NCBI GenBank assembly: GCA_026390275.1
Contig: JAPLGF010000319.1
Span: forward strand, 1 to 6,817
Direction: 5' to 3'
Source: Candidatus Atribacteria bacterium
GTDB lineage: Bacteria; Atribacterota; Atribacteria; Atribacterales; Atribacteraceae
DNA: 6,817 bases
In this document: positions 6,114 through 6,817 of the stretch, piece after piece
How the letters are laid out: each line of letters opens with the position of its first letter
How positions within the stretch are numbered: the first letter of the stretch is position 1
The notes under the pieces: generated by a model
What the model was told of the DNA's origin: nothing
Database searches by the model: none
Seen by the model: the letters and a program-made list of their open reading frames with translations, nothing else
Made by a program: the position numbers and the translations under genes

Positions 6114-6160
6114 GGTGACATTTTTACAGAATAGTTTAAGGGTGACAATATCACAGAATA
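6114..6160 (-). repeat. Two-copy 20-bp direct repeat, probable IS terminus
   Basis: GGTGACATTTTTACAGAATA (6114-6133) and GGTGACAATATCACAGAATA (6141-6160) match at 17 of 20 positions, with a 27-bp period. They stand directly before the ISNCY-like transposase start, where repeated transposase-binding sequences of this type are common in such elements. Probably the left end of the decayed element at 5987-6092. Confidence 0.55.
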
Positions 6161-6186
6161 ACCACACCAAACTGCTGTACTTTTAA

Positions 6187-6280
6187 GGTTCTTTCTTAAA
6201 ATGAGTGGGTAAGGCAGTCTGAGGGTAACAAGGTCTCTGGGATCATTGGCTTTCCTGGGACCGCCGCACCCCAGTGCGGC
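6187..6280 (+). repeat. Left 94-bp arm of a long inverted repeat
   Basis: It begins GGTTCTTTCT and ends in a small internal hairpin GCCGCAC-CCCA-GTGCGGC (6263-6280). Aligned with the reverse complement of 6536-6629 it shows 4 mismatches in 94 bases by eye. Confidence 0.9.
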
Positions 6281-6398
6281 ATCTGCAGTGACAAGAGGGA
6301 AGACAACCGCCCTGGAGAGCAACCACTCCGAATGTAGTGCTCCCGTGGCTATCTGCCCCGCTTCGATACTGAACAGCCTGCGGCAGCATGTCACAGAA

Positions 6399-6445
6399 CA
6401 CCCTGCCGGGGGCTGTCTACACCTGTCTACACCCTGCCAGGGGGT
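6399..6445. repeat. Short direct repeats inside the inverted-repeat element
   Basis: CTGTCTACAC occurs twice in tandem (6413-6422 and 6423-6432), flanked on each side by CACCCTGCC(G/A)GGGG (about 6399-6412 and 6430-6444). This may be a binding site or a slippage product. Only two copies of each are present, so it is not a CRISPR array. Confidence 0.7.
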
Positions 6446-6535
6446 CTCGTCGAACCGCTTGAGGGGGGTTCTCTTGGAGGAAGATCACATCATCGTGGAA
6501 GAACGATGCGGCGCAGCGGATCCATGAGAACAGGA

Positions 6536-6629
6536 GCCGCACTGGGGTGCGGCGGTCCCAGGAAAGCCACTGATCCCAGAGACCTTGTTACCCTCACACT
6601 GCCTTACCCACTCATTTGGAGAAAGAACC
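6536..6629 (-). repeat. Right 94-bp arm of the long inverted repeat
   Basis: Reverse complement of the left arm with 4 mismatches in 94. It ends outward in GAGAAAGAACC, next to AT-rich DNA (6630-6650) and then the IS3 transposase fragment. Confidence 0.9.
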
Positions 6630-6651
6630 AGAATATTTGAATATTTAGTTC

Positions 6652-6817
6652 GAATCAGATACCGGAAACCCTGGTGCATACGGATAGAGGTGATATCGGC
6701 CACCCAGACTTGGTTTGAATAACTGGGGACAAAATTCCTTAATAGATAGGGATAGATGATATGCTCCGATTGATTGGCGCTCAAACTGGGTTTGGGGTAA
6801 ATGGCTTCGATCCCCAT
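6652..6817 (-). pseudogene. IS3-family transposase OrfB fragment (runs off the right edge)
   Basis: The minus strand reads MGIEAIYPKPSLS, then HIIYPYLLRNF, then NQVWVADITSIRMHQGFRYL. This is the well-known start of the rve integrase core of IS3-family OrfB (usually NQVWATDITYI...GF.YL). The first catalytic Asp is in VADIT. Homology stops at about 6655, and after about 25 bp the inverted-repeat element begins, so the second Asp and the Glu of the DDE triad are missing here. The frame continues beyond 6817, so the upstream part of the gene lies outside the window. Non-functional as seen. Confidence 0.85.

Larger units (their letters stand above)
6187..6629. mobile_element. 443-bp MITE-like element with 94-bp terminal inverted repeats, no recognised gene
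   Basis: Two equal 94-bp arms in opposite orientation enclose about 255 bp. Each arm carries a 7-bp GC hairpin at its inner end. The interior codes for nothing I recognise: short open frames on both strands are explained by the palindromic structure and have no family motif. The interior holds small direct repeats (6399-6445). Near-identical arms in otherwise decayed surroundings suggest recent arrival or maintenance. The flanks give no obvious target duplication (TTTTAA on the left, AGAATATT on the right), and the flanking IS types differ on the two sides, so the simple model of one insertion into the IS3 gene does not fit. It could be a non-autonomous transposon, a two-copy inverted duplication, or a structured repeat of unknown kind. 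Confidence 0.6.

Noticed and set aside
6110..6394. Minus-strand open frame of 94 codons spanning the left inverted arm
   Set aside because: It crosses the element boundary and has no recognisable domain; the open frame follows from GC-rich palindromic sequence.
6399..6445. Possible CRISPR-like repeats
   Set aside because: Only two copies, tandem without spacers of regular length.
6246..6527. Plus-strand open frame of 93 codons inside the inverted-repeat element
   Set aside because: Begins in the arm, shows no motif and has no convincing SD; not enough to call a gene.

Overview
The window holds a tryptophan biosynthesis operon read on the minus strand (right to left), with lipB downstream of it and mobile-element debris on both sides. 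From the promoter leftwards the order is: promoter (about 5919-5947), a T-box leader with a Trp (UGG) specifier and an intrinsic terminator (5634-5911), trpE (4211-5617), trpG (3630-4206, with a frame break at its active site), trpD (2596-3633), trpC (1784-2584) and trpF (1156-1797). The genes are packed with 4-nt gaps or short overlaps (trpE/trpG 4 nt; trpG/trpD share ATGA; trpD/trpC nearly touch; trpC/trpF overlap), so this is one transcription unit converting chorismate to indole-glycerol phosphate. trpB and trpA are not in the window. Where they would often follow trpF, there is instead a decayed IS200/IS605-type transposase (869-1095) with a hairpin-rich end (748-850), and then lipB (1-731, running off the left edge).

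Upstream of the trp promoter (5950-6817) the DNA is accessory. It contains a deleted ISNCY/IS1202-like transposase remnant with a two-copy terminal repeat, a 443-bp element bounded by 94-bp inverted repeats of about 96% identity with no recognisable gene, and an IS3-family transposase fragment running off the right edge.

The organism is a bacterium. A Trp T-box with a TGGTACCGCGG box and a terminator hairpin is typical of Firmicutes, but T-boxes also occur in some other phyla. The high load of decayed insertion sequences agrees with a genome under heavy IS traffic. Taxonomy cannot be fixed further from the sequence.

The most interesting point is in trpG. The reading frame breaks exactly at the catalytic nucleophile (GVC-L-GHQ) on AGGGGTG-TGT-CTT-TGG. 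This closely resembles the prfB +1 recoding site (SD-like stretch, 3-nt spacer, CUU-U slip), except that the codon following the slip is the Trp codon UGG rather than the stop UGA. If it is real, slow decoding of UGG during Trp starvation would promote the +1 shift that makes active TrpG, giving a translational Trp sensor in the same operon as the T-box. The competing explanation is a plain indel, by mutation or sequencing error. Two other oddities in the same operon (no canonical trpE start behind its SD, and a possible compensated frameshift in trpF) keep that explanation alive.
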